Assembly: GCA_030849465.1 (NCBI GenBank) | Contig: JARVLF010000015.1 | Location: forward strand, 1,612,001 to 1,676,000 | DNA: 64,000 bases | Direction: 5' to 3' | From: Moesziomyces globuligerus | Taxonomy: Eukaryota; Basidiomycota; Ustilaginomycetes; Ustilaginales; Ustilaginaceae | Shown: in pieces, positions 29,643 through 40,096 of the stretch | Layout: every line of letters begins with the position of its first letter | Numbering within the stretch: position 1 is the first letter of the stretch | Translations under genes and position numbers: made by a program | Notes under the pieces: model-generated | Databases searched by the model: none | What the model saw: the letters and a program-made list of their open reading frames with translations, nothing else | What the model was told of the DNA's origin: nothing

Positions 29643-31304
29643 CTAGGAGCGGATACCAGCGCGGTGAATGGCCCACTCCTTTTCGACGAGATGGGTGACC
29701 TTTTCTACGGTGTCCATGAGCTTGCTCATATCAGCCGACCAGGCGTTGAGTACGTCGGCGTTGGTGCTCTTCTTTTCAAAGTTGACCAGACCACGAGGAC
29801 GGTCCATCTTTGCCCAGACTGTGGCGGAGCTGACGAGATCGGCGAGAGCCTGTTCGGACTGATCGGGCGAGAGGTCGAGAAGCTGAGCGAGGCGAACGAG
29901 CGTAATGCGCGTATAGTAGCGCGAGATGACACGGATGTTGTGCTCCACCACCCGCTTGTGCAGCTGCTCCCAACGATGATTCCCATCCCTAACCTTGGCA
30001 GTCCCCACCGCTACCGCCGCATCCACCTTGGCAGCTGGAGTCGAAGGACTAAACGTAGACGTCTGTCGCAGCATAGGCGCATACAGCGTCTCAATCCCAG
30101 GCCAACGCATAAGCTCGGGCGTGGTGAAACACTTGAGCAAGTTCTTGTGCTCAGGCACCTGGTCCAGATCCTCCATCGCCTCGACACGCGCCATCAAATC
30201 GCTCTGCTCGTTGTCGTACTTGGCCAACGCAAGGAAGACAACGACGTTACACAGCGTCTCCTTGCGCCGCGTCTCGTCCGCCTGCACCGACGGCGTCGCC
30301 AACACCTCGCGGTAGTACTTGCAGATGTCGAGGAACTTGTCCTCGCACAGCGCATACTCGATCATCAGCGCATAGTAGCGCAGCTTGAGATCGGCGTGCT
30401 TGGGATTCTCGAACAGCTTGGTGTTGATCTTCTTGGCGACGATGGCCATCTTGGCCAGGTCGTTGCGCTCGTAGTTGAGACGCATCTGCTCGAGGATGAA
30501 CTCGACCTTCTCGCGGCGGTCCATGCTGCCAAACGTCTCGACCGCCAGATCGTGCAGCGCGTCCGCCGCCTCCGAGACCTTGCCCTGGGCGTAGAGCATC
30601 TTGGAGAGCAGCAGCGTCACGCGCGCGCGCTCGACCTCGACAAAGATCTTGCCCTCCGTCACGGTGCGGAGGAGCTCGACGATCTTGAGCCGCGTCTCTT
30701 CGGTCACGCCCGTGTCGCCTATGCGCTTGGCGGCATCCATGAGTTCGAGCACCTTGGCGTTCTGCGCACCCACCTTTTCGCGCTCGCGCTCCTCCTGCGC
30801 CTCCTGCCTCTTGCGTGCCTCGCTCGCCTCCTTGGACTCCTTCTTGCCGTCCTCCTTGGCCTTCTTGAGCGCCTTCTCCTCGTCCTTCTTGGCCTTCTCC
30901 TCGGCGAGGTCCTTCATCTCCTCGTCCTTGGCCTCCTGCTCGCGCCTGCGCTCCTCCTCCGGATCCACCGCCGGGTAGACAAAGCACATCACAAGCTGCA
31001 CCATGCGCGTCGTGGCCATCTTGAGCTGGCCGTGCTTCTTCGAGAGGCTGGTGACCGTCTCGGCGAGCAGATCCCAGTTGGTGTTTTGTGCGTTGGGCGT
31101 GTTGCGCACCAGCAGACACGCCAGCAGCAGCAGCCGCGTCGTCGACGTCAGATCGGCCGCATTGCGCGCCTTCTTCTCGAGCGCAAACACCTTTTCGAGC
31201 GCGGCGCTCAGCTGGTCCGACGACGCCAGCGACTGCGCTTCCGGAATCAGCGTCTCCACCTCGGCGCTGAAATCCGCCTCCTGCTTCTTCTCCGCGGCCG
31301 ACAT
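29643..31304 (-). CDS. RPN5: 26S proteasome regulatory subunit Rpn5 (PSMD12)
   Basis: A 553-residue intronless gene starting MSAAEKKQEADFS. It shows the Rpn5 order of helical repeats (for example LLLLACLLVRNT, KMATTRMVQLVMCFVYP, RVTLLLSKMLYAQGK, LKLRYYALMIEYA) and a C-terminal PCI domain (VEHNIRVISRYYTRITLVRLAQLLDLS, then WAKMDRPRGLVNFE). Rpn5 is a scaffold of the proteasome lid and contacts the deubiquitinase Rpn11. Yeast and animal Rpn5 have about 445-456 residues. The extra length is a highly charged Lys/Glu-rich segment at about 118-200, probably one long helix. Start chosen at the ATG at 31304. Confidence 0.9.
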   Translation of the reverse strand: MSAAEKKQEADFSAEVETLIPEAQSLASSDQLSAALEKVFALEKKARNAADLTSTTRLLLLACLLVRNTPNAQNTNWDLLAETVTSLSKKHGQLKMATTRMVQLVMCFVYPAVDPEEERRREQEAKDEEMKDLAEEKAKKDEEKALKKAKEDGKKESKEASEARKRQEAQEEREREKVGAQNAKVLELMDAAKRIGDTGVTEETRLKIVELLRTVTEGKIFVEVERARVTLLLSKMLYAQGKVSEAADALHDLAVETFGSMDRREKVEFILEQMRLNYERNDLAKMAIVAKKINTKLFENPKHADLKLRYYALMIEYALCEDKFLDICKYYREVLATPSVQADETRRKETLCNVVVFLALAKYDNEQSDLMARVEAMEDLDQVPEHKNLLKCFTTPELMRWPGIETLYAPMLRQTSTFSPSTPAAKVDAAVAVGTAKVRDGNHRWEQLHKRVVEHNIRVISRYYTRITLVRLAQLLDLSPDQSEQALADLVSSATVWAKMDRPRGLVNFEKKSTNADVLNAWSADMSKLMDTVEKVTHLVEKEWAIHRAGIRS

Positions 31305-31734
31305 CCTAACCTATCTTCGTGTTCCTGTGGGGATGGTGTTCCTCTGGTGATGGTGGCGCTCCTCCGGTCGGTCGAGTGTGGGTGCGGATGGATGCTGTGT
31401 GCGCCAAATAGAGAGGGTGTGTGGTGGTGTGTGCGGGTGTTGGTCTGGTGATCCGAGTCGAGCTCCCACTCGCTGGGCTTGTGCGGCACACCCGCGAAAT
31501 GCCAAAGTGGAGAAGGCGGCGTGGCCTTCGATCACAATTCCAACTTGGCTGGCTCGCCGCCCAAGCAGTGACCTCAAGACGCGTCTTGCCTCTTCGTATT
31601 CTAATTAGTAATCATGTGTCATTGCTCTCGACACCTCCTCCAACTGGTCCAACCTCGCTCTTACACACCGCTCATACACAGATCCGTATCGCATGCATGA
31701 AGGGGACAGTTCGAATTCAAGTCTCCAGCCGGCT
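31305..31734. other. Intergenic region, RPN5 promoter side
   Basis: About 430 bp between the SLA2 stop and the RPN5 start, both on the minus strand. It is rich in GT/CA dinucleotides around 31370-31450. I saw no specific motif. Confidence 0.45.
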
Positions 31735-34700
31735 CTAGTCTTCCTCCGTCGCATGGTAGCCTGCCCTGCGCATGGCACCGAGCACCCTCCTGGCCTGGGT
31801 AAGCTCCTTTTCGAGCTTGAGCACCTCGACCTGCTGCTCCATCTCCTTGACCTTGAACTCGTGCACCGCCATCTGCGAGTAGTCAAAGTCGCCCGCGCCG
31901 TTGGACTGCTTGTCGGTGATGGTCTTGACCTGCTTGACGAGCGCGCGGCATGCGTCCGTGACCGCCTTGGCCGCCCGCTCGAGACGGTCCTGGGTCTTGG
32001 ACATGAACTCGGCCTTGACACGCGAGGCGGCCACGACCTGGGCAGTGGCAGCCGAGACCTCGTTCGAGGCGACGATGAGCTGCTCGAGCGAGTGCGTGCC
32101 CATGATGACGCCGTCGGCGGCCTCGATGAGCATGGTGGTGGCAAACGCCACCGCGCGAGCTGCCGAGATGAGACCCTCGGTCCAGCGGTTGTTCTTCTTG
32201 TAGAACTGCTGGTTGGTCGACGAGCCTCGTCCCTTGGCCACGATCTCCTGCTGCGACTCGGTCGCCGCCTTGATGAGCCCGGCGATCGCACGCGTGATGG
32301 CGAGCGACGCCTCGAGGATCGCATCGTGCACCTGCAGATCCACGGCCGAGTGCTTGTTGTGGTCCCTCGGCCTCGAGAGCAGCGCCTGCAGCTTGGCCGT
32401 CGCAGCGTCGATGGCAGAGGCCGCGTTCATCATCTCGCGCTCCACAATGTCGCCGATATCACCGTTGGCATTGGCCAGCATCGTGTTGCCCGCCTTGAGC
32501 ATGGTCTCGACGACGCTGTTGAGGTTGGCGAACGCAGAGCGAGCCTCCATGTTCTGGCGCGCCACGACCTCGCGGCGCTGGGCAGGCGCAACGCCGGCAA
32601 GACGATACGACTGGAGGTTGCTGAAGAAGCGTAGGAGAACATTGCCGGCCTCGCGACCTGTGCTGACGAGCTTGTCGGCAGCGTCGTCGTTCTGCGCCAA
32701 TCGGGTGATGCCCTTGGTGCTGGTGAGCGTGTCGCTGATGGTCTGTGCGAGCTGGTTTGCGCGCTTGATCACCTCGACGTGCTCGCCGCCCACCTCGCCG
32801 GAAAGGTAAAGCGAGAAGACGGTGGCGAACTCGTTGGTGGAGGTGGTTCCCTTCTCGATCATCGAGAGCACGTACTCGGGCGTTGCCGTGGTGTTGCCCG
32901 AGGCCGAGGGCGACTCGAGCTCGTAGAGCGCATCGTCGACCTTGTCGACGCACGCCTGGAGGATCGAGTCGATGATGGCGTTGAGCTTTTTGGTGTTGTC
33001 GAGGATGAGCGTGTCGATCTGGGCGTTGACCGCCTGGTCGTTCTCGCCCTGGTTGAGCTGGATGTCGCTGAGCTGCTTGATGGTGGCGTCCATGCCCTCC
33101 TGCATGATGGCGAGCTCCGCATCCTTCTCGTCGCGGATGCGCGCCAGCTCGGCGTCGCGGGCATCAAGCTCCATGCGCTTCTCGCGCAGCGAATCTTCGA
33201 GCTCGGAAATCTGGCGGTTGAGCGTGGACATCATGCCCGAGAGCTCGGAGCTCTTTGCTCGGGTCGCATCCTCGGCGCGCTCGTTGGCAAACATGAGATC
33301 GCGCTTGAGTCGGTCGAACTCTTCCTTCTGGCTGGCCTTGATGCGGTCGAGGTCGAAGCGGGCACGGTCGCGCTCGCGGATCATGTCGGCGAGCTCGAGG
33401 TTCTTTGCCTTGACATCGCGCTCCATGCGCTCCATCTTGTCGACGGCCTCCTGAGCGCTGCCGGCCTTGATCTGCATCTGCTTGTACTTGGCGAGCATCT
33501 CGAGGTGCTCGGTACGCAGCTGCGAGTAGAGCTTGGCCAAGGCCTCGTACTTGTTGCGCCAGAGCGTGACCTGATCCTGGAGCTGCTTGATGATGTCGTC
33601 CTTGCCCTGCATCTGTGCGCCGAAGTTCTGGCCAATGTTGGCGAGCTCGGTCTCGAGCGCCTTGACACGTCGGTCGTACTGTTCGAGCATGAGCTGGTCG
33701 CGCTCGTACTGTCCGCGCATGGCTAAGACCTCGCGCTCGAGCTCGGCGAGGCGACCGCCCTGCATCTGATCCATCTGCGCGCGCATGAGCTGTTCCTGTG
33801 CGAGGCGCTGCTGCTCAGCCTGCAGGCGCTGTTGCTCCTCAAAGTCACGCTGCTGCTTGGAGGCGAGATCCGACTGCCTCTGCCTCTCTGCTTCCTCCTG
33901 TGCCTTGAGTGCAGCTTGCTTGTCCTCGTACTGCTTGAGCAAGCGGGCCTGCTCGTCGATCTCGGCCTGGGAAGGGCCTGGGGGAGGGGAAGCAGCCTTG
34001 GGGGCCTGTCGAGGCGGGAGGTAGGGGCCCTCCTCGGGGAGTTCGAAGAGGTTGGGAGGTTCGTGGTTGAGCTTGGGGACGTTGATGAGCGAGGTGAGGA
34101 ACTTGAGGTTGGCGCACTCGTAGTAGAACTTGCGGAGGGCAGAGTGCTGGGCGTCGTAGCGCTCGCGGAGAGGTTGGAGAGCATCGCTGGCGTCGGTGCG
34201 ACGGTGCATGGCACGGAGCATGGAGGTGAGGAACTTGTAGATACCGTAGCTCTCCTTGACGAGGGGCACGAGGGCGGAGATGCGGCACTCGTTGTTGGCT
34301 GAGCCGCGGAAGTGGGCAAAGACGAGCTTCTGGAACTGGTCGATCTGGTCCTGGAGGTTCATGAGGTCCATGATGGTCTCGTAGCCCTCGTCGGGGTTGT
34401 CGATGTTCTTGAGAGAGATGTACTCTTCGTACTCGAAAAGGCCGTTGAACTCCTTGTGGTGGCGGTGGAAGCGGAGCTTGGCGAGGATGAAGTTGACGTA
34501 GGCACGGATGAGGGAGCCGTAGCCGCGCATGCTATCGGCGCCAACGGTGCGGGCGCAGGTTTCGAACCATCCGATCTGAGCCTGTGCCTCCTTGAGAACG
34601 ACCTGGTGGCCCTCCTGGAGGACCTTGTGGACGAGGATGAGCGCCTTGAATGTCTGCACCTCGTCGCTGAGGATGGGCTGGACGCGGAGACCGGTCCAGA

Positions 34701-34872
34701 TGGACTGGGAGGTGCGGTAGTCCCAAGTGTAGACGATGCATTTGCGGACGTGCTTCTGCTTGGGAGCGGACTCTTCGGTGCTGGTGGCCTTTTTGATGTG
34801 GATGGAAAGCTCGGACTCGGCCTTATCGCGGTCGACGGGCCGCGTGGGCATGTGGTCGTCGAAGCGCGCCAT
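31735..34872 (-). CDS. SLA2: Endocytic adaptor Sla2/End4 (HIP1R family)
   Basis: A 1045-residue intronless gene with all parts of the family. Residues 1 to about 280 form an ANTH domain (IHIKKATSTEESAPKQKHVRKC, then FKALILVHKVLQEGH and YGSLIRAYVNFILAKLRFH) that binds PI(4,5)P2. A Pro-rich linker (about 290-305) leads to a long coiled coil (about 310-640) rich in Gln/Glu/Arg heptads. The C-terminal I/LWEQ (talin-HIP1/R/Sla2) actin-binding helical bundle covers about 790-1010, with EGLISAARAVAFATTMLIEAAD and IVASNEVSAATAQVVAASRVKA. Sla2 couples clathrin coats to actin during endocytosis and is needed for polarised growth in fungi. The ATG at 34872 is the first of the ANTH domain. Confidence 0.95.
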   Translation of the reverse strand: MARFDDHMPTRPVDRDKAESELSIHIKKATSTEESAPKQKHVRKCIVYTWDYRTSQSIWTGLRVQPILSDEVQTFKALILVHKVLQEGHQVVLKEAQAQIGWFETCARTVGADSMRGYGSLIRAYVNFILAKLRFHRHHKEFNGLFEYEEYISLKNIDNPDEGYETIMDLMNLQDQIDQFQKLVFAHFRGSANNECRISALVPLVKESYGIYKFLTSMLRAMHRRTDASDALQPLRERYDAQHSALRKFYYECANLKFLTSLINVPKLNHEPPNLFELPEEGPYLPPRQAPKAASPPPGPSQAEIDEQARLLKQYEDKQAALKAQEEAERQRQSDLASKQQRDFEEQQRLQAEQQRLAQEQLMRAQMDQMQGGRLAELEREVLAMRGQYERDQLMLEQYDRRVKALETELANIGQNFGAQMQGKDDIIKQLQDQVTLWRNKYEALAKLYSQLRTEHLEMLAKYKQMQIKAGSAQEAVDKMERMERDVKAKNLELADMIRERDRARFDLDRIKASQKEEFDRLKRDLMFANERAEDATRAKSSELSGMMSTLNRQISELEDSLREKRMELDARDAELARIRDEKDAELAIMQEGMDATIKQLSDIQLNQGENDQAVNAQIDTLILDNTKKLNAIIDSILQACVDKVDDALYELESPSASGNTTATPEYVLSMIEKGTTSTNEFATVFSLYLSGEVGGEHVEVIKRANQLAQTISDTLTSTKGITRLAQNDDAADKLVSTGREAGNVLLRFFSNLQSYRLAGVAPAQRREVVARQNMEARSAFANLNSVVETMLKAGNTMLANANGDIGDIVEREMMNAASAIDAATAKLQALLSRPRDHNKHSAVDLQVHDAILEASLAITRAIAGLIKAATESQQEIVAKGRGSSTNQQFYKKNNRWTEGLISAARAVAFATTMLIEAADGVIMGTHSLEQLIVASNEVSAATAQVVAASRVKAEFMSKTQDRLERAAKAVTDACRALVKQVKTITDKQSNGAGDFDYSQMAVHEFKVKEMEQQVEVLKLEKELTQARRVLGAMRRAGYHATEED

Positions 34873-36396
34873 GGTTGGTTTCGCTCAGCGGATGGTTCCG
34901 AGCTGGCGGGAGGATGAGGATGGTGGTCAAGAGGATCTGACGTACCGCCCTGCGCAGAGTCGAAAGGGCCGAGGGGGGGGATGGATGCGAGGGAGCGGAG
35001 GGTGTGGAGAGAGGCGGAAGAGCTCCGATCGATGGGAGGAGAAGGAAGCGGTGGGTACAGTAGCCGATCTGAGAGGCGCGTGCAGGGTGGGGAGAGAGAG
35101 GCGCGGCGATAGAGTGCACGCACGCAAGTGGAGACGGGCACTGGAGCCGGGCGGTCCGCACAGCCAAGGCAGGAAGCACGGCTGAGCCTCGGTCGAGATG
35201 AGGCGAGGCCAGGCGAGACGTGAGTGCGGCACAGGCGCAGCAGGGGCCACCTCAGGGCACACACACGCACACTCAAGTACAATGACGCCGACGTTCGGCT
35301 CACAGCGATGCGCAGCGCGAAGCTCACAGTTGGGTCGAGGCAATCGCAGCGAGCAAACACCAGACTCGCCCACGCGGGGGCAGCCAGCCCTCGAAGCGAA
35401 GCAAGGGTCGGATCGAGGGCCTCGAGCGGAACTGGAAAAGGTAGTCATCTCTCTTTGCTGGATTTCGGGGCTGTGCGCTGACCAAAGGGCGGTCGAGCCA
35501 CAATCATGGTCGTGGTGGAGTTTGGTCGATGGAAAATGGGACAGAATGTTAAGACCACCTTCTTGCCTTCCTCCCTCAGCGTGTACGGTGCTTTCAGTTT
35601 GACATTCAACTCTACGCGCTTCAACGGGAGGCAATAATCTCGAAAAAGGCGGTGCAACGTCGGTGAATCTTGGTCGTCGAAGCTCCGTTTCTGACGTTGC
35701 CGAGGACCCGCGCAAATCCTTTTGAGCTGCAACCCGCACGTCCCTGCACAGCAATTCAGGCTCGTGGCAGCAGACACCCTCTCATGTGTGTGCGTGGCCA
35801 CTGTAGCGCCCACGCGCAACGCGCTGCTGTTCCCTTTTTTCCTCGAGCTGAAATTCAACTGGCTGCTGTGGAGTTGAGAAACGGCCCCTATCCCGCCCTG
35901 ACAGTCCTGAGCGCCATGACGCTGCGAGGGGAGATTGAGATTTCTCGGCATCGCTCGCCAAGACCCGTTCCGCCTGTCACTCGCGCCCCGCGGCAGCCTT
36001 GCATCTTGGCTCCAACCCGCAGCGCGCGGTCCTCATGCCCACCCTCTCCTGCACGCCCACGTCCTTCGTCCCCACATGCCTTGGTCGTTGCCAAGTCACC
36101 GGCCAACGCTTCATCTCGTCTCTTCCGTCTTTGCCACCACCAAGACGCTTGGCAAAACCATCGTCTCAGCTTCAAGCCATCTCTTTCTGCGTCCTCCATC
36201 GCTCGGACCGTCCGGGCCTGCATACACCATCTCCCGACGATACCCAGCACACACATCTAGGACCTTGCGCATGCTGTAAGACAAGACGTCAAGGAAAGAA
36301 AGCGCCGAACTTGTGGCCTTGTGTTATCGGACTCGCCTTTCTCCATCAAACCGTTCGCCTGCCTCGCTTGTTCCGCCTGGGACTTCGGCCGACATC
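34873..36396. other. Divergent promoter region between SLA2 and RIM9
   Basis: A 1.5-kb region shared by two divergent starts. GCCAAG sequences, the core recognised by PacC/Rim101-type factors, occur near 35957 and 36090 on the RIM9 side; this short core is expected by chance, so it is weak evidence. No gene is seen. Confidence 0.45.
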
Positions 36397-38238
36397 ATGT
36401 TTCGCCCCGCTACTCCGGGAACGCTCTTGACGCTGGCGGCCGCCATCTTGCTCGGCCTCGTCACCATCTCGACGCCCATCATCAAGAGCATCTACTTCCT
36501 CGAAGCCACCATCGGTGGAGGCGGCTCCCAGAGCGGTCAGACCGCGCGCTTCGGCACTCTCGGCTACTGCATCGGCGACACCTGTAGCAACTCGATGCTC
36601 GGCTACTCCTTCGACCCCAACCAGCTTCTCGGCATCCAGGTCATCTCGGGCAGATACACCACCGCCGTCATCAAGGGCCTCACCTACACCCTCATCCTCC
36701 ACCCCATCGCCCTCGCCTTTGCCGCCGTCTCCGTCCTCCTCGGCCTCATCTCGCACTGTCGCGAGCTCTCGACCAACTGCTTCGGCACCTTTGTCACCGG
36801 AATCGGCGCATTCATCACCCTCGTCGCCTTCGGCCTCGACCTTGCCCTCTTCATCATCGCCAAAAAGCGCATCAACTCGATCAATGGCGCCTCCGCCGAG
36901 CTCGGCATGGCCATCTGGATGACCCTGGCCGCTTGGATCCTCCTCTTCCTTGCTGGCTGCGCGTTTAGCTGCGGCATCTGCAGCCGTAGGAAGCGCAACC
37001 GCGTCAAGGACTCGCATCTCCCGCCCGAATCGTACGGTGCCAGGCCCGTCGCGCCCATGCAGGACCGCTACGCCGAGCAGATGCGCATGGATGCGCTCGA
37101 CGCCGAGGCGGACAGGAAGCGCAGGCAGACCACGCTCGAGAGGAACCAGGGCAGGCGCCAAGACCTGCCCAAGTTCGCCGAATACGAGACCGAGTACGAG
37201 GTGCCGCTCAAGAACGACTACGACGACGGCGCCTACCGCAACGGAGCCAGCCAGCAACAGCCCGGCCTGGCGTACTCGACCAACAGCAACGTCGCGCGCG
37301 CTGGGGCTGCTGGCGTTGGGGCTGCCGCGGGTGGTTCCGTGATCAACGGCGTCGGCGAGGGCTACGGTAGGAGGCAGGCTCAACGCAGTCGTGCGGAAGA
37401 CTTTACCAGCTCGCCGCCCATGCTCAACAACTCGGCCGGCTACGGTGCTCACAACATCCAGGCGCAGAGGCAGCAGACCATGTCGTCGGTCACGTCGCCC
37501 ACTTCGGAAGCCACCTACATCCCTGGTGTCGGTCCCCAGCCGTACCGCGATGGCCTTGAAAGTCAAGGTCACGGCACGTCTTCGCTCACGCCCGCACCGC
37601 GCTCGTATCCTCAGATCGCTTCGCCGCCGCCCACGAACGAGTATGCGCAGCAGAGCCAGTACCCGTCGCAACAGCAGTACGATTCGTACGGCAACGTTGC
37701 GCCTTCGGCCATGCCTACTCCCAGTGGCGTGCATCGTCAGCCTACGGGCGATTACGGTCATCCGACCGAGTATTCCGGTGCGACGTTTGGGCCTTCGTCG
37801 GGCTTCCAGGACGCGGGCTCGCGCATGCGCGGTCCACGAGATCTGCCCTCGATCCCGCAGCACGAGGCTGGCGAGCCGCAGGAGATCGTGTACGACAGCT
37901 CGGCAGCGGCCCAGGACCGTCGCCAAGGTACGATCGATGATGGCTTTGGGCTGGCGTCGAACGCGCACGGCTCGCACCAGCAGCATGAGGGTACGCACGA
38001 CCAGGGGTACGACCACTACGCATCGTCGGCTTACGAGCACCAGTCGCAGTCGCAGCAGTACCACTCGTACCACGCCTCGACAGCGGCCGGAGAAGGAACG
38101 TCGACGGGACAGCAGACGTATGCCGACGGCAGCACCTACCACGACTATCAGAGCAGCGCAGGTCCTCCGGGCTACGAGAGCGTAGCAGGAGGTTCAGGGG
38201 CGTATCAGCATAACCACTACCCTCACGAAAAGTCCTAG
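36397..38238 (+). CDS. RIM9: pH-response membrane protein PalI/Rim9 (SUR7/PalI family)
   Basis: A 613-residue protein. The start MFRPATPGTLLTLAAAILLGLVT carries the first membrane helix and the PATPGT signature of PalI; STPIIKSIYFL follows. An extracellular loop contains GYCIGDTC, the Cys-bearing motif of this family, and three more membrane helices follow at about 99-125, 140-162 and 172-195. The remaining 400 residues form a cytosolic, Gln/Ser/Tyr/Gly-rich tail without a recognised fold. PalI/Rim9 assists the sensor PalH/Rim21 at the plasma membrane in the ambient-pH pathway that activates PacC/Rim101. The ATG at 36397 was chosen since the frame is open upstream but the extension is not family-like. 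Confidence 0.85.
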   Translation: MFRPATPGTLLTLAAAILLGLVTISTPIIKSIYFLEATIGGGGSQSGQTARFGTLGYCIGDTCSNSMLGYSFDPNQLLGIQVISGRYTTAVIKGLTYTLILHPIALAFAAVSVLLGLISHCRELSTNCFGTFVTGIGAFITLVAFGLDLALFIIAKKRINSINGASAELGMAIWMTLAAWILLFLAGCAFSCGICSRRKRNRVKDSHLPPESYGARPVAPMQDRYAEQMRMDALDAEADRKRRQTTLERNQGRRQDLPKFAEYETEYEVPLKNDYDDGAYRNGASQQQPGLAYSTNSNVARAGAAGVGAAAGGSVINGVGEGYGRRQAQRSRAEDFTSSPPMLNNSAGYGAHNIQAQRQQTMSSVTSPTSEATYIPGVGPQPYRDGLESQGHGTSSLTPAPRSYPQIASPPPTNEYAQQSQYPSQQQYDSYGNVAPSAMPTPSGVHRQPTGDYGHPTEYSGATFGPSSGFQDAGSRMRGPRDLPSIPQHEAGEPQEIVYDSSAAAQDRRQGTIDDGFGLASNAHGSHQQHEGTHDQGYDHYASSAYEHQSQSQQYHSYHASTAAGEGTSTGQQTYADGSTYHDYQSSAGPPGYESVAGGSGAYQHNHYPHEKS

Positions 38239-38456
38239 ACTCGTCCTTGAAAGAATCAAGCCTATTGTCGCCTTTGTCAATTATTTCCCTGTCCGCTTTT
38301 GTAAAGTCCTGGTCCGCCAGAGCAACGAACAATGTATTCTTCCCCGCTTGAACTTGGTTCACCCTCACAGCCTTGTGACGATATGAGTGGAAACGTTGTG
38401 CAGGGGCATTGATTCAGACGCGAACGATGTGCCGTGGCAAGTGAGGGGGCGAGGGA

Positions 38457-39542
38457 CTAGAGTTCGTCGTCATCGGCGTCGAAGAGGGGTGCACGTTCCT
38501 CCTCGCCTATCCTGATCCTGTCTCTCGCCATTGCGCCCTCATCCTCGAGATCCAGGTCGAGCGAATACGGTCTGTTTCCGATCTCGATCCTCGTGGGTCT
38601 GCTCGTAACATTGCTTCCGGACCTCCTTACGATCGAGACGAGCCTCAACGCTTGGACGACATTACGCCCAATAAGCAGGACCGAATCCAAAAGCTCTTCA
38701 CCCTTGCCTGACCTGCCACCACTCCTCGGCTCCTCACCATCGTCTCCCGGGTAAGGGCGACGGAAGGGGGAGCATTCGTGGTGGAAGAAGATGACGAGCA
38801 GCGTGATGGCGCAGAGCAGCACGAGTCCGAGGTCGACGATGTTGTACGTGCTTTTCCAGAACTGCTTCCCGAAGGCCACGAGTCGGATCCCGACCTCGGC
38901 GATAAGCAGGAGGTTGATAGCAAGTTCCAGGCCGTAGAAGAGCGTGCCGGGACAGTCGGAGGTCAGACTGATGACGACGGTCAGCAACGAGGCGAGCGCC
39001 ATGCCGGCATAGAAGTAGAGGTAGGCGCTGGAGTGGACGAAGCGATTTGCAACGCCCTTGAGGATCTCGTCGCGCGAGAGAAAGTAGTGCGAGCGCGAGG
39101 GCGCCGGTTGCGCCTCGTCGGCCGCCACGCGCGCATACGGATTCGACCCAAACGCATTCGAGTCGTAGACGGTGCCGACTCCGATCGACACCTCGCGCGG
39201 TGCGCCCGCGCCGTTCTCAGCTGGTGCGGGAAATGGAGACGCCATGTCGGCAAGACGCTTTGCCCAGCGCTGCGTCGAGATCGAAAAGACGTTCTTGGTA
39301 TGTGCGGGTGCAGCAGCGGTGCGACGCACAGGACCGGTAGGCAGCGAGCTCGACTGTGCGTACGGTGTACCACCAGCCACGATCGGATCCGCAATATGCG
39401 CCCTCTGCCGAGGTTTGTAGGGGTTGTGCGAAGAAGACGAGGCCGAGAGCGACGAGGCGGGCAGGTCGTTGTAGCCGTAGTAGGCCGAGACGGACGGAGG
39501 CGGCCCAGCTTGTGCAGCTGCAGCCGGCGTGAGGGCGGCTAT
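38457..39542 (-). CDS. Four-helix voltage-sensor-like membrane protein; 5' end unresolved
   Basis: The coding frame runs from the stop at 38457 back to 39542, just after a possible 3' splice site (CCAAG); an in-frame stop lies at 39558-39560. There is no ATG in the frame until 39245 (MASPFPAP), yet the segment upstream of it (AYYGYNDL, HNPYKPRQRAHIADPI) looks coding, so a small 5' exon is probably missing. Four membrane segments are visible: FYAGMALASLLTVVISL; LELAINLLLIAEVGIRLVAF; NIVDLGLVLLCAITLLVIFF; and a basic NVVQALRLVSIVRR. The Glu in the second, the Asp in the third and spaced Arg in the fourth match a voltage-sensing domain. No pore loop follows. It may be a proton- or regulatory-type voltage sensor; function unknown. 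Confidence 0.6.
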   Translation of the reverse strand: MAALTPAAAAQAGPPPSVSAYYGYNDLPASSLSASSSSHNPYKPRQRAHIADPIVAGGTPYAQSSSLPTGPVRRTAAAPAHTKNVFSISTQRWAKRLADMASPFPAPAENGAGAPREVSIGVGTVYDSNAFGSNPYARVAADEAQPAPSRSHYFLSRDEILKGVANRFVHSSAYLYFYAGMALASLLTVVISLTSDCPGTLFYGLELAINLLLIAEVGIRLVAFGKQFWKSTYNIVDLGLVLLCAITLLVIFFHHECSPFRRPYPGDDGEEPRSGGRSGKGEELLDSVLLIGRNVVQALRLVSIVRRSGSNVTSRPTRIEIGNRPYSLDLDLEDEGAMARDRIRIGEEERAPLFDADDDEL

Positions 39543-40096
39543 CTTGGCGAGGCACGTTCAAGGGTGATTATGCGGCGCCCCTTGAGCCGGATGATTGCAT
39601 GGACGGAAAAAACGAGCGGTGGAGGCGAGAGAGGAGATGGTGACAGCTGGCAGAGTCGGTGGTGCAGCCCAGTGGCTCGGGTCGGGCGCACTGCTTCCGC
39701 ACCCGATCCAACGCTCGGCGTGGAGGTCGAGCGGTGAATTTTGTTCTTACGTGTCAGATCGTATGGTCCAACATCTCAGCTGGAAAACGCGATCACACGT
39801 CAGAGCGCCGGGCTCAAGCTCACGTCGGGCTGAGCTTCTTCTCATTGAAAATCGGAAGATCCGTTCCCGTCAAAGGCTGGCAAAGCGTAGAAGCGCCATG
39901 CACTCGACCGCGGTGATATTCGGCACTCCGTCAGGGCCAACCACCAAATCGCCGGCCAATCCACCTTCTCCCACCACCTCTACACCATCCCTGCTTGTTT
40001 CGGTCTTGCAACCATCCGTCAGCGCGAAGACCACACAAGAAGCCTGAGCGCACCTCCTCCTCGCTTGCTCCTGCTTCCCGCCCACATCCTGCCATC
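39543..40096. other. Divergent promoter region between the voltage-sensor-like gene and nat1
   Basis: About 550 bp. It probably contains the missing 5' exon of the minus-strand gene; candidate ATG codons on that strand are at 39600 and near 39844, with a GTAAGA donor-like site near 39750, but no joint restores a clean frame by eye. The plus-strand side ends in a C/T-rich nat1 leader. Confidence 0.4.

Noticed and set aside
29664..31451. Long open frame antisense to RPN5
   Set aside because: Leu/Arg/His-rich shadow of a strongly biased gene; the Rpn5 reading has recognisable PCI blocks.
35950..36100. GCCAAG sequences upstream of RIM9 as PacC/Rim101 sites
   Set aside because: A six-base core is too frequent in this GC-rich DNA to claim regulation.
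36346..38142. Nearly 600-codon open frame antisense to RIM9
   Set aside because: It mirrors the GC-biased third positions of the real gene, is Arg/Val/Gly-rich, and has no family features.
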